From positions 1 to 57,457 of the forward strand of contig JAJFFQ010000010.1 of assembly GCA_021776565.1 (NCBI GenBank): DNA of 57,457 nucleotides, written 5' to 3'. Source of the DNA: Robiginitomaculum sp. (GTDB lineage Bacteria; Pseudomonadota; Alphaproteobacteria; Caulobacterales; Maricaulaceae). Shown here in pieces: positions 26,748-36,182 of the stretch. The translations under genes and the position numbers were made by a program. Positions within the stretch are counted from its first letter, which is position 1. Every line of letters starts with the position of its first letter. Below the pieces are notes generated by a model, which searched no databases, was not told the origin of the DNA, and saw only the letters and a list, made by a program, of their open reading frames with translations.

Positions 26748-27565
26748 GACTTGTTTGTCCGTTTCTTGGTGTATTTTTCCAGTTGCATAGCTTCTAGCCT
26801 ACCGGCCGAAAATTCCATCAATTCGGTCCATTGGCTATCATTCAAACCAAAGGCGTTCACTATTTCTTCCTTGAGTAGTACCCGTTGTCCTGTTAAAAAA
26901 ATAATCACAGCTATAAAGCTAAAGCCTGCAATCAGCGATGCCAGTGGTGATAATATGGCGATGAAACTAATTACGGCACAGATAGAAAGAGTAACGCCAA
27001 AGCCCCCAAAGATAATGCACAAGTTCACAATTCTGAATCGCGATGGCGTTGGAACAAGTGGCGTGAGGGTATTGGTATGAACCAGCTCCACAACTGCAAT
27101 CAGAGCGCCGCCAACAGCCATTGACGTACAAGAAACAAAGGCAAGATTACGAGCCTTTACATAGTCAATATTATAAGAAAATGCTGCTGCTAATAATGCA
27201 GCAGAGATAAAAATACCAGCATATAAACTCCAATTGTACTCTCTATGGTAACACATCAATGAATTAAAATCAAAATTATTATTTTTTGTATAAATAAAAT
27301 ATTCTTCTGCTTTTCGATAACTAGTTATATAATTTTTCCTTGGCCTATTTTGTTCAATTAATACAAACAATATAACAATTATCCCAGAGAATACACCTAT
27401 CCATACGCCTGACAGCGGCGACCATCTGTTAATTTCTTCAATAACACTCCCGTTTTCAGTTTTTTCAGAAATCGTAAGTATGAATCCAAAGAACAACAAT
27501 GCCATAATTATTATGGTTGCCTGACTGAAACTGCTGAATTTATTAAATTGTGTAGTCGCTTTCAT
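26744..27565 (-). CDS. Membrane protein of unknown function, AT-rich
   Basis: A 273-residue protein that I do not recognise. It has about six hydrophobic segments (roughly 16-33, 52-70, 112-131, 141-160, 180-200, 203-225), a Tyr/Asn-rich cytoplasmic loop between segments 2 and 3, and a charged C-terminal tail ending in KKYTKKRTNKS-like sequence (EKYTKKRTNKS). Base composition is clearly more AT-rich than the flanking uvrC, especially at 27240-27560, which points to transfer. It lies 18 bases from uvrC and overlaps the HAD gene. Confidence 0.6.
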   Translation of the reverse strand: MKATTQFNKFSSFSQATIIIMALLFFGFILTISEKTENGSVIEEINRWSPLSGVWIGVFSGIIVILFVLIEQNRPRKNYITSYRKAEEYFIYTKNNNFDFNSLMCYHREYNWSLYAGIFISAALLAAAFSYNIDYVKARNLAFVSCTSMAVGGALIAVVELVHTNTLTPLVPTPSRFRIVNLCIIFGGFGVTLSICAVISFIAILSPLASLIAGFSFIAVIIFLTGQRVLLKEEIVNAFGLNDSQWTELMEFSAGRLEAMQLEKYTKKRTNKS

Positions 27566-27583
27566 AACGTATTTGAACCCCTT

Positions 27584-29461
27584 CTAAATTTCATCATGGA
27601 AGTAATCATAAATGGTTTTGGCCATTTGTTTAGAGACACCTTGGGCGTTTTGCAGGTCGGCAAGTTTGGCATTAGCCACCGCCTTGGCAGAGCCAAAGCG
27701 GGCAAGCAGTGCCTTTTTTCGCAAGGGGCCAACCCCCGGCACACCATCCAGCGGGTTTTGCCTTGCCCCTTTGGCACGGCGGCGACGGTGCGCACCAATG
27801 GCATAACGGTGAGCCTCATCACGCAGGCGTTGCAGATAATAAAGCACCGGATCGCGATGTTCCAGGCGAAAGGGTTTCTGCCCGGGCAGAAAAAACTGCT
27901 CTCGCCCGGCATCACGCTCTACGCCCTTGGCAATACCGGCGACTTTAACCTCGTCCTGGCTGATACCCAGTTCCTTCATGACGTTAATCGCCTCTTTCAA
28001 TTGACCGGCACCACCATCAACCAACACCAGATCCGGCACCAGAGCCATGCCTTTTTGCTTTTCTTTTACCAGCCGCGAGAACCGCCGGGTCAGCACTTCA
28101 CGCATCATTGCAAAATCATCGCCGGGCGTCAGATCAACGGAGCGGATATTAAATGTGCGGTACTGGTTTTTCTCATACCCGTCCGGCCCGGCCACAATCA
28201 TCGCGCCCACTGCATAGGTGCCGGAAATATGTGAATTGTCATAAACTTCGATACGTTTTGGTGGCTCATCCAGCTTAAACACTTTTGCAATTCCGGCCAG
28301 TTGCACGTTGCGGCTGGAGGTTTCGGCAAGACGGCGCCCCAGTGCATCGCGGGCATTATTGATCGCCTGTCGTAACAATTCGCGTTTTTCGCCCCGTTGC
28401 GGGCGAATAATATCCACATGACGACCGGCCCGCACGCTTAAGGCCTCGCCAAGTAGTTCCTGCTCAGGCAGATCATGACTGATGACCAGGGTTTTGGGCG
28501 GGCGCTTGTTTTCATAAAACTGCGCCAGAAACGCGCCCAGAACTTCGCCCTCACTGTCGGTTTTGTCATGGCGCGGAAAAAATGCGCGATCACCCCAGTT
28601 TTGTCCGGCACGATAGAAAAATACGCGCACACAGCTGGCCCCGCCATCCATGTGCAGGGCGATTACGTCGGCATCATCGGTGCTACCCGGGTTCACCCCT
28701 TGCTGTGCGGTCACGGCGGCCAGTGCCCGGATGCGATCACGCACATCGGCGGCACGCTCAAAATCCTGCACCTGCGCTGCCTCTTGCATTTGCTGGTTCA
28801 GGGCTGCGCCCAGCTCGTTTGACCTGCCCGCCAGAAATGCCTTGGCCTGGGCCACCAGATCCGCATAGTCCTCTGGCAATATCTCACCGGTGCACGGCGC
28901 AGAACAGCGTTTGATCTGGTGCAGCATACAGGGCCGCGTCCGCCCTTCATAAACCGGATCTGAACAGGTGCGCAGCAAAAACGCTTTTTGCAAGGTATCC
29001 AGCGTGCGGTTCACTGCACTGGCGCTGGCAAAGGGGCCAAAATAATCCCCTTTGAGCGAACGCGCACCCCGATGTTTGAGCACTTGCGGTGCCTCATGGT
29101 CGTTACGCAACACAATATAGGGAAAGGATTTGTCATCCCGCAGAAGGATATTATAGCGCGGTTTGAGGCGTTTGATAAGGTTGGCCTCAAGCAACAAGGC
29201 CTCGGTTTCGGTATCGGTAATAATGAATTCCATCGCCGCAGTGGCGACAATCATTCGGGCAATCCGGTTTGGTTGGTTCTCGATCCGTGTATAATTTGAG
29301 ACCCTGTTTTTAAGGTGTTTGGCCTTGCCCACATAAAGCACCGCGCCATGAGCATCCATCATCCGGTAAACCCCGGATTTTGCAGGTAACCGCCGCACAT
29401 GATCGGCAATCAGTGCTGCGCCGGTCAAGGGCTGCGTAGAGGGGGGGCCAAGGTTCGCCAT
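27584..29461 (-). CDS. uvrC: UvrABC system protein C
   Basis: Nucleotide excision repair endonuclease that cuts on both sides of a lesion. The 625 residues show the GIY-YIG domain ([20 protein letters not shown], about 29-48), the UVR motif (about 205-240), the RNase H-like second nuclease ([20 protein letters not shown] and [11 protein letters not shown]) and tandem helix-hairpin-helix motifs at the end ([20 protein letters not shown]). It is complete. A remnant folB lies nine bases upstream. Confidence 0.96.
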   Translation of the reverse strand: MANLGPPSTQPLTGAALIADHVRRLPAKSGVYRMMDAHGAVLYVGKAKHLKNRVSNYTRIENQPNRIARMIVATAAMEFIITDTETEALLLEANLIKRLKPRYNILLRDDKSFPYIVLRNDHEAPQVLKHRGARSLKGDYFGPFASASAVNRTLDTLQKAFLLRTCSDPVYEGRTRPCMLHQIKRCSAPCTGEILPEDYADLVAQAKAFLAGRSNELGAALNQQMQEAAQVQDFERAADVRDRIRALAAVTAQQGVNPGSTDDADVIALHMDGGASCVRVFFYRAGQNWGDRAFFPRHDKTDSEGEVLGAFLAQFYENKRPPKTLVISHDLPEQELLGEALSVRAGRHVDIIRPQRGEKRELLRQAINNARDALGRRLAETSSRNVQLAGIAKVFKLDEPPKRIEVYDNSHISGTYAVGAMIVAGPDGYEKNQYRTFNIRSVDLTPGDDFAMMREVLTRRFSRLVKEKQKGMALVPDLVLVDGGAGQLKEAINVMKELGISQDEVKVAGIAKGVERDAGREQFFLPGQKPFRLEHRDPVLYYLQRLRDEAHRYAIGAHRRRRAKGARQNPLDGVPGVGPLRKKALLARFGSAKAVANAKLADLQNAQGVSKQMAKTIYDYFHDEI

Positions 29462-29470
29462 GATGCGAGT

Positions 29471-29629
29471 TTATCCGGTTTGGTCGGCCACGCACAGCCA
29501 GGTAATTTCCACCCCGGCTGCATCCGCCGCCAGCGCGTTGGGCTTTTCAATACGCACAGTAACGGCATGCACACCAATGGAGGCATCAACCCGCAGTTCG
29601 TGTACGAATATGGTGCTGTTTTTTTGCAT
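29471..29629 (-). pseudogene. folB: Dihydroneopterin aldolase remnant with internal deletion
   Basis: A 52-residue frame starting at ATG 29629, three bases after the SDR stop. The first 20 residues (STIFVHELRVDASIGVH) match the FolB N-terminus. The next residues, AVTVRIEKPNALAADAAGVE, match the FolB C-terminal strand, which in a full protein lies about 70 residues later. The middle, with the catalytic Glu and Lys and most of the fold, is absent. The join falls at a Val-His/GVH that occurs on both sides in the family, as expected after recombination between short repeats. It cannot be an active aldolase, so folB must exist elsewhere or be dispensable. Confidence 0.72.
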
Positions 29630-29631
29630 AT

Positions 29632-30390
29632 TTACTCGCCCACATCGTCCACATCTGCGGTGCGCCACAGCAAGTGTTGACCGCCATCAACAATAAGGGT
29701 CTGTCCGGTCACGGCATTAGCGGACAGTAAATACTGCACCGCCCCGACAATTTCCTCAACGGGTGATCCGGTGCCAAGAAGGGTGGCGTTGACCTGGGCG
29801 ACAAAGTCTGCCTCGCTCTGGCGTATGTTGCGCAGGGTTGGCCCGGGGGCCACAGCATTGACCCGTATATGCGGAGCAAGTGCTTGTGCCATTGTCACAG
29901 TTGCATTAACCAGACCGGCTTTTGACAAAAAATAGCTGAAAAACTTCGGGTTAGGTTTGCGAATACGCTGGTCAATCAAATTTACAATGGCCGCTTTTTT
30001 TCCTGATGGTAATTGCGCAGCAAAGGCTTTGGCCAGGAATACCGGCGCACGCAAATTCGCATCCATATGCCTGTCCCAAAGATCATGGGAAACATCTTGC
30101 AAACGATCATCCTCAAAATGCGAGGCATTATTGACAAGGGCGGTTAACGGCCCGACAGCATCGACCGCGCAAGGCACCAGTGCTTCCAGCGACGCCCGGT
30201 CGCACAGTTCAGCCTGAACCGGCACGGCAAAGCCGCCGCCGTCAATAATGGTCTTGGCAACCGCTTGTGCTTCCTCTGCTGCGTGGCGGTAATGCACCGC
30301 AACACGCCAGCCAACGCTCCCTAGGGCCAGCGCCAGGGCTTTGCCAAGGCGCTGGCCAGCCCCTGTTATCAAAACCGCGTTGGTGCTCAC
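29632..30390 (-). CDS. SDR oxidoreductase, FolM/pteridine reductase-like
   Basis: A 252-residue short-chain dehydrogenase. It has the cofactor motif ITGAGQRLGKALA, LVNNASHFEDD, a central NLIDQRIRKPNPKFFSYFLS with Tyr and Lys of the active site, and PGPTLRNIRQSEADF. The DQR block and the C-terminal VDGGQHLLW are typical of the pteridine/dihydromonapterin reductase group that often neighbours folB. GTG 30390 is the likely start, as it overlaps the stop of the antiporter gene (GTGA). A folate-related role is an inference, supported by the folB remnant just downstream. Confidence 0.8.
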   Translation of the reverse strand: MSTNAVLITGAGQRLGKALALALGSVGWRVAVHYRHAAEEAQAVAKTIIDGGGFAVPVQAELCDRASLEALVPCAVDAVGPLTALVNNASHFEDDRLQDVSHDLWDRHMDANLRAPVFLAKAFAAQLPSGKKAAIVNLIDQRIRKPNPKFFSYFLSKAGLVNATVTMAQALAPHIRVNAVAPGPTLRNIRQSEADFVAQVNATLLGTGSPVEEIVGAVQYLLSANAVTGQTLIVDGGQHLLWRTADVDDVGE

Positions 30391-31364
30391 AACACACCTT
30401 CGCGCACCATCAAACCAGCCAGATAGGCACCATAACTCAAAAGCAGTATGATCCCGGCAAAACGGCCAATTTTGATCCTGGCAAACGCGAACCCACCCAG
30501 CACCACACCGGCACCAACCATCACCCATAGGTCATATTCCAGAAAACTGGCACGAACGGTCAAATTACCCGCCATTGCCGAAGCCCCGCCAACGGCAAAA
30601 ACATTAAAGATATTGGAACCAAAGGCGTTACCCACCGCCAGTTCGCCATGACGGCGCAAGGCTGCAATGATCGAGGTTGCCAGTTCGGGCAGGGATGTGC
30701 CAATGGCCACAATTGTCAGGCCAATAATAGCATCCGAGACATTCATAAGCTCGGCAATGGCAATACCATGACTGCCCACAAGATGCCCACCCAGAGGCAA
30801 GCCGATAATACCGATAACAATAAACCCGGTTATAGTTTTCGCACTCTTTGGCAACCCTTGCATATGGTCTACATCGGCCAGTTCCTGAATATCAGCCGCC
30901 ACGTCCATGCCTGCCTTTGCCTGGGTAAAAAGGTAAATCAGGTAAATGATAATCAGTGAAAACAATAACACGCCCTGCCAGAAGACGATGACGCCACCAA
31001 AAGATAACAAAGTGAGAATAATTGAAGCGGTCAGGGCAAACAAGACGTTACGCCGTGTTCCCGGTGCCGTTGTGGTGATCGGTAAAATCATGGCCGGGAC
31101 AGATAGAACCAGCAACATATTGGCAATGTTGGAGCCAACAATGTTGCCCATGGCCAAACCAGGTGCCCCTTGCAACACGGCACCAACACTAACCACCAGT
31201 TCGGGGGCAGAGGTGCCTAGCGCAACCACCGTCAAACCAATAATAAGCTGTGGCACACCCCATTGGCGGGCCAGTGCAGCAGAGCCACGAACCAGAATGT
31301 CGCCCGCAAAGAGCAGGATAAAAACCCCGCCAGCAAGCCAAAGCAAATGGATAAAAACGGGCAT
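30387..31364 (-). CDS. Calcium/sodium antiporter (CaCA family, YrbG-like)
   Basis: A 324-residue inner-membrane cation exchanger of about 10 segments. Both alpha repeats are visible: ALGTSAPELVVSVGA with GNIVGSNIANML, and AIGTSLPELATSIIA with GNAFGSNIFNVF. The acidic Glu in each repeat binds the cation. ATG 31364 has GGAG six bases upstream; the frame runs 30 codons further without a signal. It overlaps the SDR gene by four bases, so the two share a transcript although their functions seem unrelated. Confidence 0.9.
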   Translation of the reverse strand: MPVFIHLLWLAGGVFILLFAGDILVRGSAALARQWGVPQLIIGLTVVALGTSAPELVVSVGAVLQGAPGLAMGNIVGSNIANMLLVLSVPAMILPITTTAPGTRRNVLFALTASIILTLLSFGGVIVFWQGVLLFSLIIIYLIYLFTQAKAGMDVAADIQELADVDHMQGLPKSAKTITGFIVIGIIGLPLGGHLVGSHGIAIAELMNVSDAIIGLTIVAIGTSLPELATSIIAALRRHGELAVGNAFGSNIFNVFAVGGASAMAGNLTVRASFLEYDLWVMVGAGVVLGGFAFARIKIGRFAGIILLLSYGAYLAGLMVREGVL

Positions 31365-31561
31365 AGGCACTCCGGTGTAATGGTCGGCAGAGGCAGAGGC
31401 CGATACCTTCACCACACACCTATAGCCGGTCAAGGCAAAGAAAGAAAAGGGCACTCACACAGATCAGTTCAAATTTTGTTTAAATACAACTTATACGGGA
31501 TTATTCTTTAATTTACTATTTTGACGATAAATTACTCCAGAATTTTAACCGGAGAGACTCT

Positions 31562-32650
31562 ATGGCTGACAAACCCACGAAAAATACAGGCCATACAGAA
31601 AATATAAGCCGCCAGTTGCGCACACCGTTAACTGATATTCTTGGCATGGCACATTTGCTTGATGACACTGTGCTGGAAACTGACCAACAGGAATATGTTC
31701 AGGCCATCATGCGGGCCAGTCATGAATTGCTTGTCAGTGTTGATAATAATCTTGACCTGGCGCAGCTTGCTGATGATGTGCTGGGCGTGAGGGAAGAATT
31801 TTTTGGTGTCACCGAAGCCCTTTTGGGCATGGTCGAGCGTCTTCGCCCATCGGCCACCGCAAAAGGTCTGGGGCTTAGTCTTGATCTGGCTCCTGACATC
31901 GGCACCAAAATTCATTGTGATAAATCCAGGCTTTCCCAAGCGGTCTATAATCTTACCGCAAGTTTGATTGCCCGTCATACGGATGGCACCTTGCGTTTAG
32001 CCGCCACGATCAATCAAGATCAATGGGGAGACACGCTTAGCGTGACAATTACGGCAAGTACACATACCAGTACGCTTGATCCGTCCGATGATGCGCAAGG
32101 CGATACACTGGAAATTACCCGCAGATTGGCCCGCTTGATGGGCGGAGATGCCACGCTTGGCGCAGAAGAAGGCCAGCCCTATTGCGGGCTATTGACCATT
32201 CGGGTGGAAATGCCCGGCGAGGAAAAAGACGAAACACCCCCGGCTGCGCGTATTCTGGTCGCCGAAGACAGCCGCGCCAATCAACGCCTGATCGGCCTGA
32301 TCTTAAGCAAGTTAGGTCATGAATTTGAACTCGTTGCGGATGGACGGGAAGCCGTGGAAGCTGTGAAAACAAGCCGGTTTGATATGGTTTTGATGGACTT
32401 GCATATGCCACACATGGATGGCATGACCGCCAGCCGGGAAATTCGGGCACTTGATGACGAAATAACGGCTATGGTGCCAATCATCGCGTTAACCGCCGAT
32501 GTGCGCCCGCAAGTTCCCGCAATGATACTGGACGCTGGAATGGATGGCTTGTTGAACAAACCCCTGGATGTAGCAAAACTGGCCCAAACTATTCAGGACA
32601 GCATGAACATGCCACGCAAGCGCAAAATGGCACTGGTAAGAACAGCATAA
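31562..32650 (+). CDS. Degenerate hybrid histidine kinase with an intact receiver domain
   Basis: A 362-residue soluble protein. Residues 12-70 look like a HisKA dimer domain, but the H-box SHE(I/L)RTPL reads SRQLRTPL, so the phospho-acceptor His is Arg17. The ATPase region (about 75-215) keeps CDKSRLSQAVYNL but lacks the second N-box Asn (Ser134) and has no DxGxG box. The C-terminal receiver (230-345) is complete: Glu235/Asp236, phospho-acceptor Asp279 (MVLMDLHMPHMDG), Thr311 and Lys333. It probably takes phosphate from another kinase or works by dimerisation. Its start follows CGGAGAG. Confidence 0.83.
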   Translation: MADKPTKNTGHTENISRQLRTPLTDILGMAHLLDDTVLETDQQEYVQAIMRASHELLVSVDNNLDLAQLADDVLGVREEFFGVTEALLGMVERLRPSATAKGLGLSLDLAPDIGTKIHCDKSRLSQAVYNLTASLIARHTDGTLRLAATINQDQWGDTLSVTITASTHTSTLDPSDDAQGDTLEITRRLARLMGGDATLGAEEGQPYCGLLTIRVEMPGEEKDETPPAARILVAEDSRANQRLIGLILSKLGHEFELVADGREAVEAVKTSRFDMVLMDLHMPHMDGMTASREIRALDDEITAMVPIIALTADVRPQVPAMILDAGMDGLLNKPLDVAKLAQTIQDSMNMPRKRKMALVRTA

Positions 32651-32651
32651 C

Positions 32652-33512
32652 CTACCAGCATAAAGCCGTCATGAAATAGCGGGCATTGGTGTCATGTTCA
32701 TCCAATAGACGCGCCACCGCTTTGGCAGACTTACCATTTCCGACCTGTGCACTATGAATACCGCCGGTGATAAAAATACAATCAAGGCCTTGCACTGCTG
32801 CGCCCATAACGTCAGTGGCCAGTCCGTCACCAATGGCCAGAATACGGCTGCGCTTGACGGGCTTGCTACGCAGAGCCTCTATACGGGAAAAACTGAGTGC
32901 ATAAATCGGGTCATGGGGCTTGCCGCCCAAAATAACCTCACCGCCCATCGCCGCATAGGCTTGCGCCAATGCCCCACCACAATAGAGCGTTTGATTGCCG
33001 AAGTGCGCGATTATATCAGGATTGGCGCAGACCATTGGCAGTTTAAGCTTTACCGCAGTGCTCAACAATTCAGTATAATCATCTGGCGTTTCCTTGCGAT
33101 CATCAAACAGACCCGTGCAGGAGATAAGTTGCGCGTCTTTCAGTGGTGAAAACAATAACCCGGTATCTTGATACAGGCGCTCATCCTTGGATGGCCCCAG
33201 TTTGAACGCTGGCCCTGGTGCGCGCCGTGCCAATAACGCCTTTGTGGCATCGCCGGAGGTCACAATATCGTCCCAACAATTGCGCGGCACGCCAAGGGAT
33301 GAAAATTGCAAGGGTATATCTTCTGCCGGGCGCGGCGCATTGGTGAGCATAATCACTGTGCCGCCAGTGGCGCGAAATTTTGCCAGCGCCTCAACGCATG
33401 CTGTGAAGGCGCGCTCTCCGTTATGCACCACACCCCAGACATCGCACAAAACGGCATCATATCGCTCAGCAATATCGCCAAGTCCGGCAAGATTATGTGC
33501 GGCTTCAGGCAT
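32652..33512 (-). CDS. HAD-superfamily class IIA hydrolase (TIGR01459 type)
   Basis: A 286-residue phosphatase of a family restricted mainly to alphaproteobacteria. Motif I is CDVWGVVHNGERAF, motif II is MLTNAPRPAE, and motifs III/IV are GGKPHDPIYALSF and AIGDGLATDVMGA. NagD-like phosphatases of this class act on nucleotides or sugar phosphates; the substrate is unknown. ATG 33512 is chosen over a TTG 12 codons earlier. It is convergent with the kinase-like gene and divergent from the HEPN pair. Confidence 0.87.
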   Translation of the reverse strand: MPEAAHNLAGLGDIAERYDAVLCDVWGVVHNGERAFTACVEALAKFRATGGTVIMLTNAPRPAEDIPLQFSSLGVPRNCWDDIVTSGDATKALLARRAPGPAFKLGPSKDERLYQDTGLLFSPLKDAQLISCTGLFDDRKETPDDYTELLSTAVKLKLPMVCANPDIIAHFGNQTLYCGGALAQAYAAMGGEVILGGKPHDPIYALSFSRIEALRSKPVKRSRILAIGDGLATDVMGAAVQGLDCIFITGGIHSAQVGNGKSAKAVARLLDEHDTNARYFMTALCW

Positions 33513-33611
33513 AACGCGCCGGGTAGCGCGCCGGGCGCCGGTGGTCAAGCAGCAAATGGGCTTACCTTATTGGGGGTTGGATGTTCGACTCACATAGCCT
33601 ATATTCCAGAC

Positions 33612-33908
33612 ATGAACTTAACAGCTAAAATAGATGACGGTTTTCGCAATGAAATTCGCACGGCGTTGGCAAGGCACTTAACGAGTCTTGGTAGTGCTCG
33701 TGTGCTTGTTGAAGATACTGTAGACCATGATGGCGACCCCATCATCATGGTGCGTGCTGTTTTTCTTGACGAATTGGAAGACAGTATTGGCTGGGACTTG
33801 AGAAATAAAATGCACAAGGATATTTGGCGCATAGTTCGCAAGCACGACATAAATAGTTTCCCCCATTTAATGTTTACCACTGAAGATGCGTTCAAGCGTT
33901 CTGCCTGA
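33612..33908 (+). CDS. Conserved hypothetical protein paired with a HEPN protein
   Basis: A 98-residue mixed alpha/beta protein that I do not recognise. The middle VLVEDTVDHDGDPIIMVRAV then FLDELEDSIGWDLRNKMHKD looks like a strand pair followed by a helix. There is no GSxxD motif, so it is not an obvious MNT nucleotidyltransferase partner. It ends two bases before the HEPN gene starts. The frame is open further upstream across the start of the divergent phosphatase gene, but ATG 33612 is the first plausible start. Confidence 0.6.
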   Translation: MNLTAKIDDGFRNEIRTALARHLTSLGSARVLVEDTVDHDGDPIIMVRAVFLDELEDSIGWDLRNKMHKDIWRIVRKHDINSFPHLMFTTEDAFKRSA

Positions 33909-33910
33909 CC

Positions 33911-34381
33911 ATGGCGATCGACCCAGATCATTTGCTGGAACAAGCTGAACAACTTATAAATGTTGTACGTGGCGCACCAAGGCAAACCGATTTACGTCGT
34001 GCTGTCTCCAATTCATACTATGCTCTTTTTCATACCTTTACAGCCACAGCAGCTGATACTTTTATTGGGAAGAGCTATTATAATGAAAAACGATACACAG
34101 ATGTTTATCGAGCATTGAACCACGGTTTTGCAAAGGAAAAATGCAAAAAATATGCGGCGCAAAGTAAAACTGGAGATGCTCTGGAAAAGATTGCTTCCGC
34201 TTTTGTGCAATTGCAAGAAGCTCGACATAAAGCTGATTACGCTCCAAACGAGAATTTTTCTCTTACCGAAGCAAAAGACTATATTGATCTTGCAACGAAA
34301 TCCATAGGTTCATGGAAACGTGTCCATAAGGACAAGCGGACGGATTTTCTGGTTCGGTTGTTTTTTAATTCCAGAAAATGA
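33911..34381 (+). CDS. HEPN-domain protein
   Basis: A 156-residue all-helical protein. Residues 28-43 ([16 protein letters not shown]) match the second helix signature of HEPN domains, and a later [19 protein letters not shown] fits the end of the fold. HEPN proteins are often RNases or partners in toxin-antitoxin and defence pairs. The catalytic RX4-6H motif is not clear, so no nuclease activity is claimed. It forms a two-gene unit with the 98-residue protein and its stop overlaps the thiE start (ATGA). Confidence 0.65.
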   Translation: MAIDPDHLLEQAEQLINVVRGAPRQTDLRRAVSNSYYALFHTFTATAADTFIGKSYYNEKRYTDVYRALNHGFAKEKCKKYAAQSKTGDALEKIASAFVQLQEARHKADYAPNENFSLTEAKDYIDLATKSIGSWKRVHKDKRTDFLVRLFFNSRK

Positions 34382-35025
34382 CCTCACATCCCTGCCGCCT
34401 CTATCTTCTCACCCCGCCGCGTCTTGATAACTTATCTGGCTTTGCGCAACGTTTATCGCAAGCCCTGGATGGTGGTGATGTGGCGGCTTTGCAGATACGT
34501 CTGAAGGATGTCACTGATGACGACATTCGTGCTGCCTATCATGCCCTGGCCCCCATCGCCCACAACGCAGATGTTGCGGTACTCATCAATGACCGGGTAG
34601 ATCTGGCGCAAGAACTTGGTGCTGATGGTGTTCATCTGGGGCAGGATGACATGTCCTTGCGCGACGCTCGCAAACAATTAGGATCAGACGCCATGATCGG
34701 TGTGACCGCCCATAACTCGCGCCATCACGCCATGATGGCCGGTGAGGGCGGCGCGGATTATGTCGCTTTTGGTGCTTTTTTTGAAAGTGCCACGAAAACG
34801 CCTAAAATACAGGCAACAACAGATATTCTTTCCTGGTGGTCGGAGCTTTTTGAAATTCCATGCGTAGCAATCGGTGGTATTACAGCAAACAATTGTGCAC
34901 CCTTGGTGCGCGCGGGCGCGGATTTTCTGGCCGTGTGTGGCGGGGTTTGGAACACACCAGACGGCCCGTCAAAGGCCGTTCAGGTCTTGAACACGACCAT
35001 CACATCGGCATATTCAGCGGACTGA
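34378..35025 (+). CDS. thiE: Thiamine phosphate synthase
   Basis: Couples the pyrimidine and thiazole moieties to thiamine phosphate. The 215-residue barrel shows [38 protein letters not shown], the loop [20 protein letters not shown] and [10 protein letters not shown]. Several positions differ from the canonical enzyme ([15 protein letters not shown]), as is common in this alphaproteobacterial branch beside efp. No TPP riboswitch is seen upstream; instead translation is coupled to the HEPN gene by a four-base overlap. Confidence 0.87.
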   Translation: MTSHPCRLYLLTPPRLDNLSGFAQRLSQALDGGDVAALQIRLKDVTDDDIRAAYHALAPIAHNADVAVLINDRVDLAQELGADGVHLGQDDMSLRDARKQLGSDAMIGVTAHNSRHHAMMAGEGGADYVAFGAFFESATKTPKIQATTDILSWWSELFEIPCVAIGGITANNCAPLVRAGADFLAVCGGVWNTPDGPSKAVQVLNTTITSAYSAD

Positions 35026-36125
35026 TCGCGCTTAGTGTCCTGATTGCCAATCCGGCGCTGGCTCAAGACCCATCGGATGATAAACCTCTTGTGTTTCAGG
35101 AAGGCATCATTCTGGATGAAAGTGCGTTGCCCCCGCTAATTCCCACCCCGGAATTCCCCAACGCTGATTTCTCCAAGGATGACTTTACCGCCGCACAAGC
35201 CTATGCAAACGGCGATTTTGTTCAGGCGCGCGCTTTGGCTTCTGCGCAAAGTGCTAGCGGGGATGCGCGGGCGCAATACCTCTATGCCACCATGTTGCGC
35301 AAAGGACAGGGCGGCGCAGTGCAAAGCGCAGAAGCGGTGAGCTGGTACCAAAAATCTGCCCAGGGCGGCGAAATTTTTGCCTGGCTCTCGCTTGCAGAAA
35401 TGGCCTTCGCCAACCAGGGCGGTTTATCAACAAGTGATGGGCGTGGATTTTTACGCAAAGCCGCACAAAAAGGATCCATAGAGGCCAAAATTGTTCTGGC
35501 CCAGGTGTTCACCTCTGGTCTTGGGGGGCCGCTTGATTTGCTCGAAGCCACAGGCTGGTTTGAGAGCGCCATTCAGGATGGCAGTGTGCTGGCCAAGCAA
35601 TTGCTGGGTAATTTGCTTTATGGCCAACACAAGGATGCACAAGCCCTGGTGTACTATCTTGAAGCCGCCCGTGAGGGTGATACCCGTTCCGCCTATCAGG
35701 CCGGCATTATTATGGCTGATCCCGAAAATGCACTGTTTGACGAAGCAGCATCCTCGCCCCTGATTGAACAGGCAGCACAGGCCGGTTTACCCGAAGCCAT
35801 GACGGCATGGGCTATTTTTGCCGTTCATGACTATCCTCCGCGTCCCGCAGAAGCCGCACGCTGGTTACGCAAGGCCGCCCAGGCCGATGATGGCGAGGGG
35901 CAATATCTTTACGCCATTGCCCTGGCCAAGGGCGAAGGTGTGCAGATGGATCGCGAAGCCGCCTATGAATGGGCGGTGCGGGCAGTGCGTCATAATCCGC
36001 AGGATAGCGAGCGACGGGCATTGGCCATGGCGCTGGGCAGCGCCCTGCCCGGCCCGGTTCGCGGGCGCATTGAAGAGATCGCAGAACAGCCATTGTTGAT
36101 CCTGTCACACACCCCCTCGCCTTGA
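34947..36125 (+). CDS. Exported Sel1-repeat protein
   Basis: A protein of about 392 residues with a hydrophobic signal sequence ([19 protein letters not shown]) and about seven Sel1-like repeats (for example [20 protein letters not shown] and [20 protein letters not shown]). These form a solenoid for protein contacts, probably in the periplasm. No ATG lies close to the signal peptide; I use TTG 34947, preceded by GGCGGGG, and GTG 34935 or ATG 34860 remain possible. All overlap the end of thiE. Such a protein between thiE and efp is common in alphaproteobacteria as I recall. Confidence 0.8.
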   Translation: MEHTRRPVKGRSGLEHDHHIGIFSGLIALSVLIANPALAQDPSDDKPLVFQEGIILDESALPPLIPTPEFPNADFSKDDFTAAQAYANGDFVQARALASAQSASGDARAQYLYATMLRKGQGGAVQSAEAVSWYQKSAQGGEIFAWLSLAEMAFANQGGLSTSDGRGFLRKAAQKGSIEAKIVLAQVFTSGLGGPLDLLEATGWFESAIQDGSVLAKQLLGNLLYGQHKDAQALVYYLEAAREGDTRSAYQAGIIMADPENALFDEAASSPLIEQAAQAGLPEAMTAWAIFAVHDYPPRPAEAARWLRKAAQADDGEGQYLYAIALAKGEGVQMDREAAYEWAVRAVRHNPQDSERRALAMALGSALPGPVRGRIEEIAEQPLLILSHTPSP

Positions 36126-36182
36126 CCCGCAAGCCCCCCATGGGTAGAGCACCTCACACATGAACACCTTGAGAGCCACGCC

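Noticed and set aside
33911-34381. Classical MNT-HEPN toxin-antitoxin pair
   Set aside because: The 98-residue partner lacks the GSxxD nucleotidyltransferase motif, and the HEPN RX4-6H motif is not clear.
34300-34400. TPP riboswitch in front of thiE
   Set aside because: thiE starts inside the stop codon of the HEPN gene; there is no leader and no conserved THI-box sequence.
34860-34946. Upstream ATG start of the Sel1 protein
   Set aside because: It would overlap thiE by 166 bases and put a long charged stretch before the signal peptide; a later TTG or GTG is more plausible.
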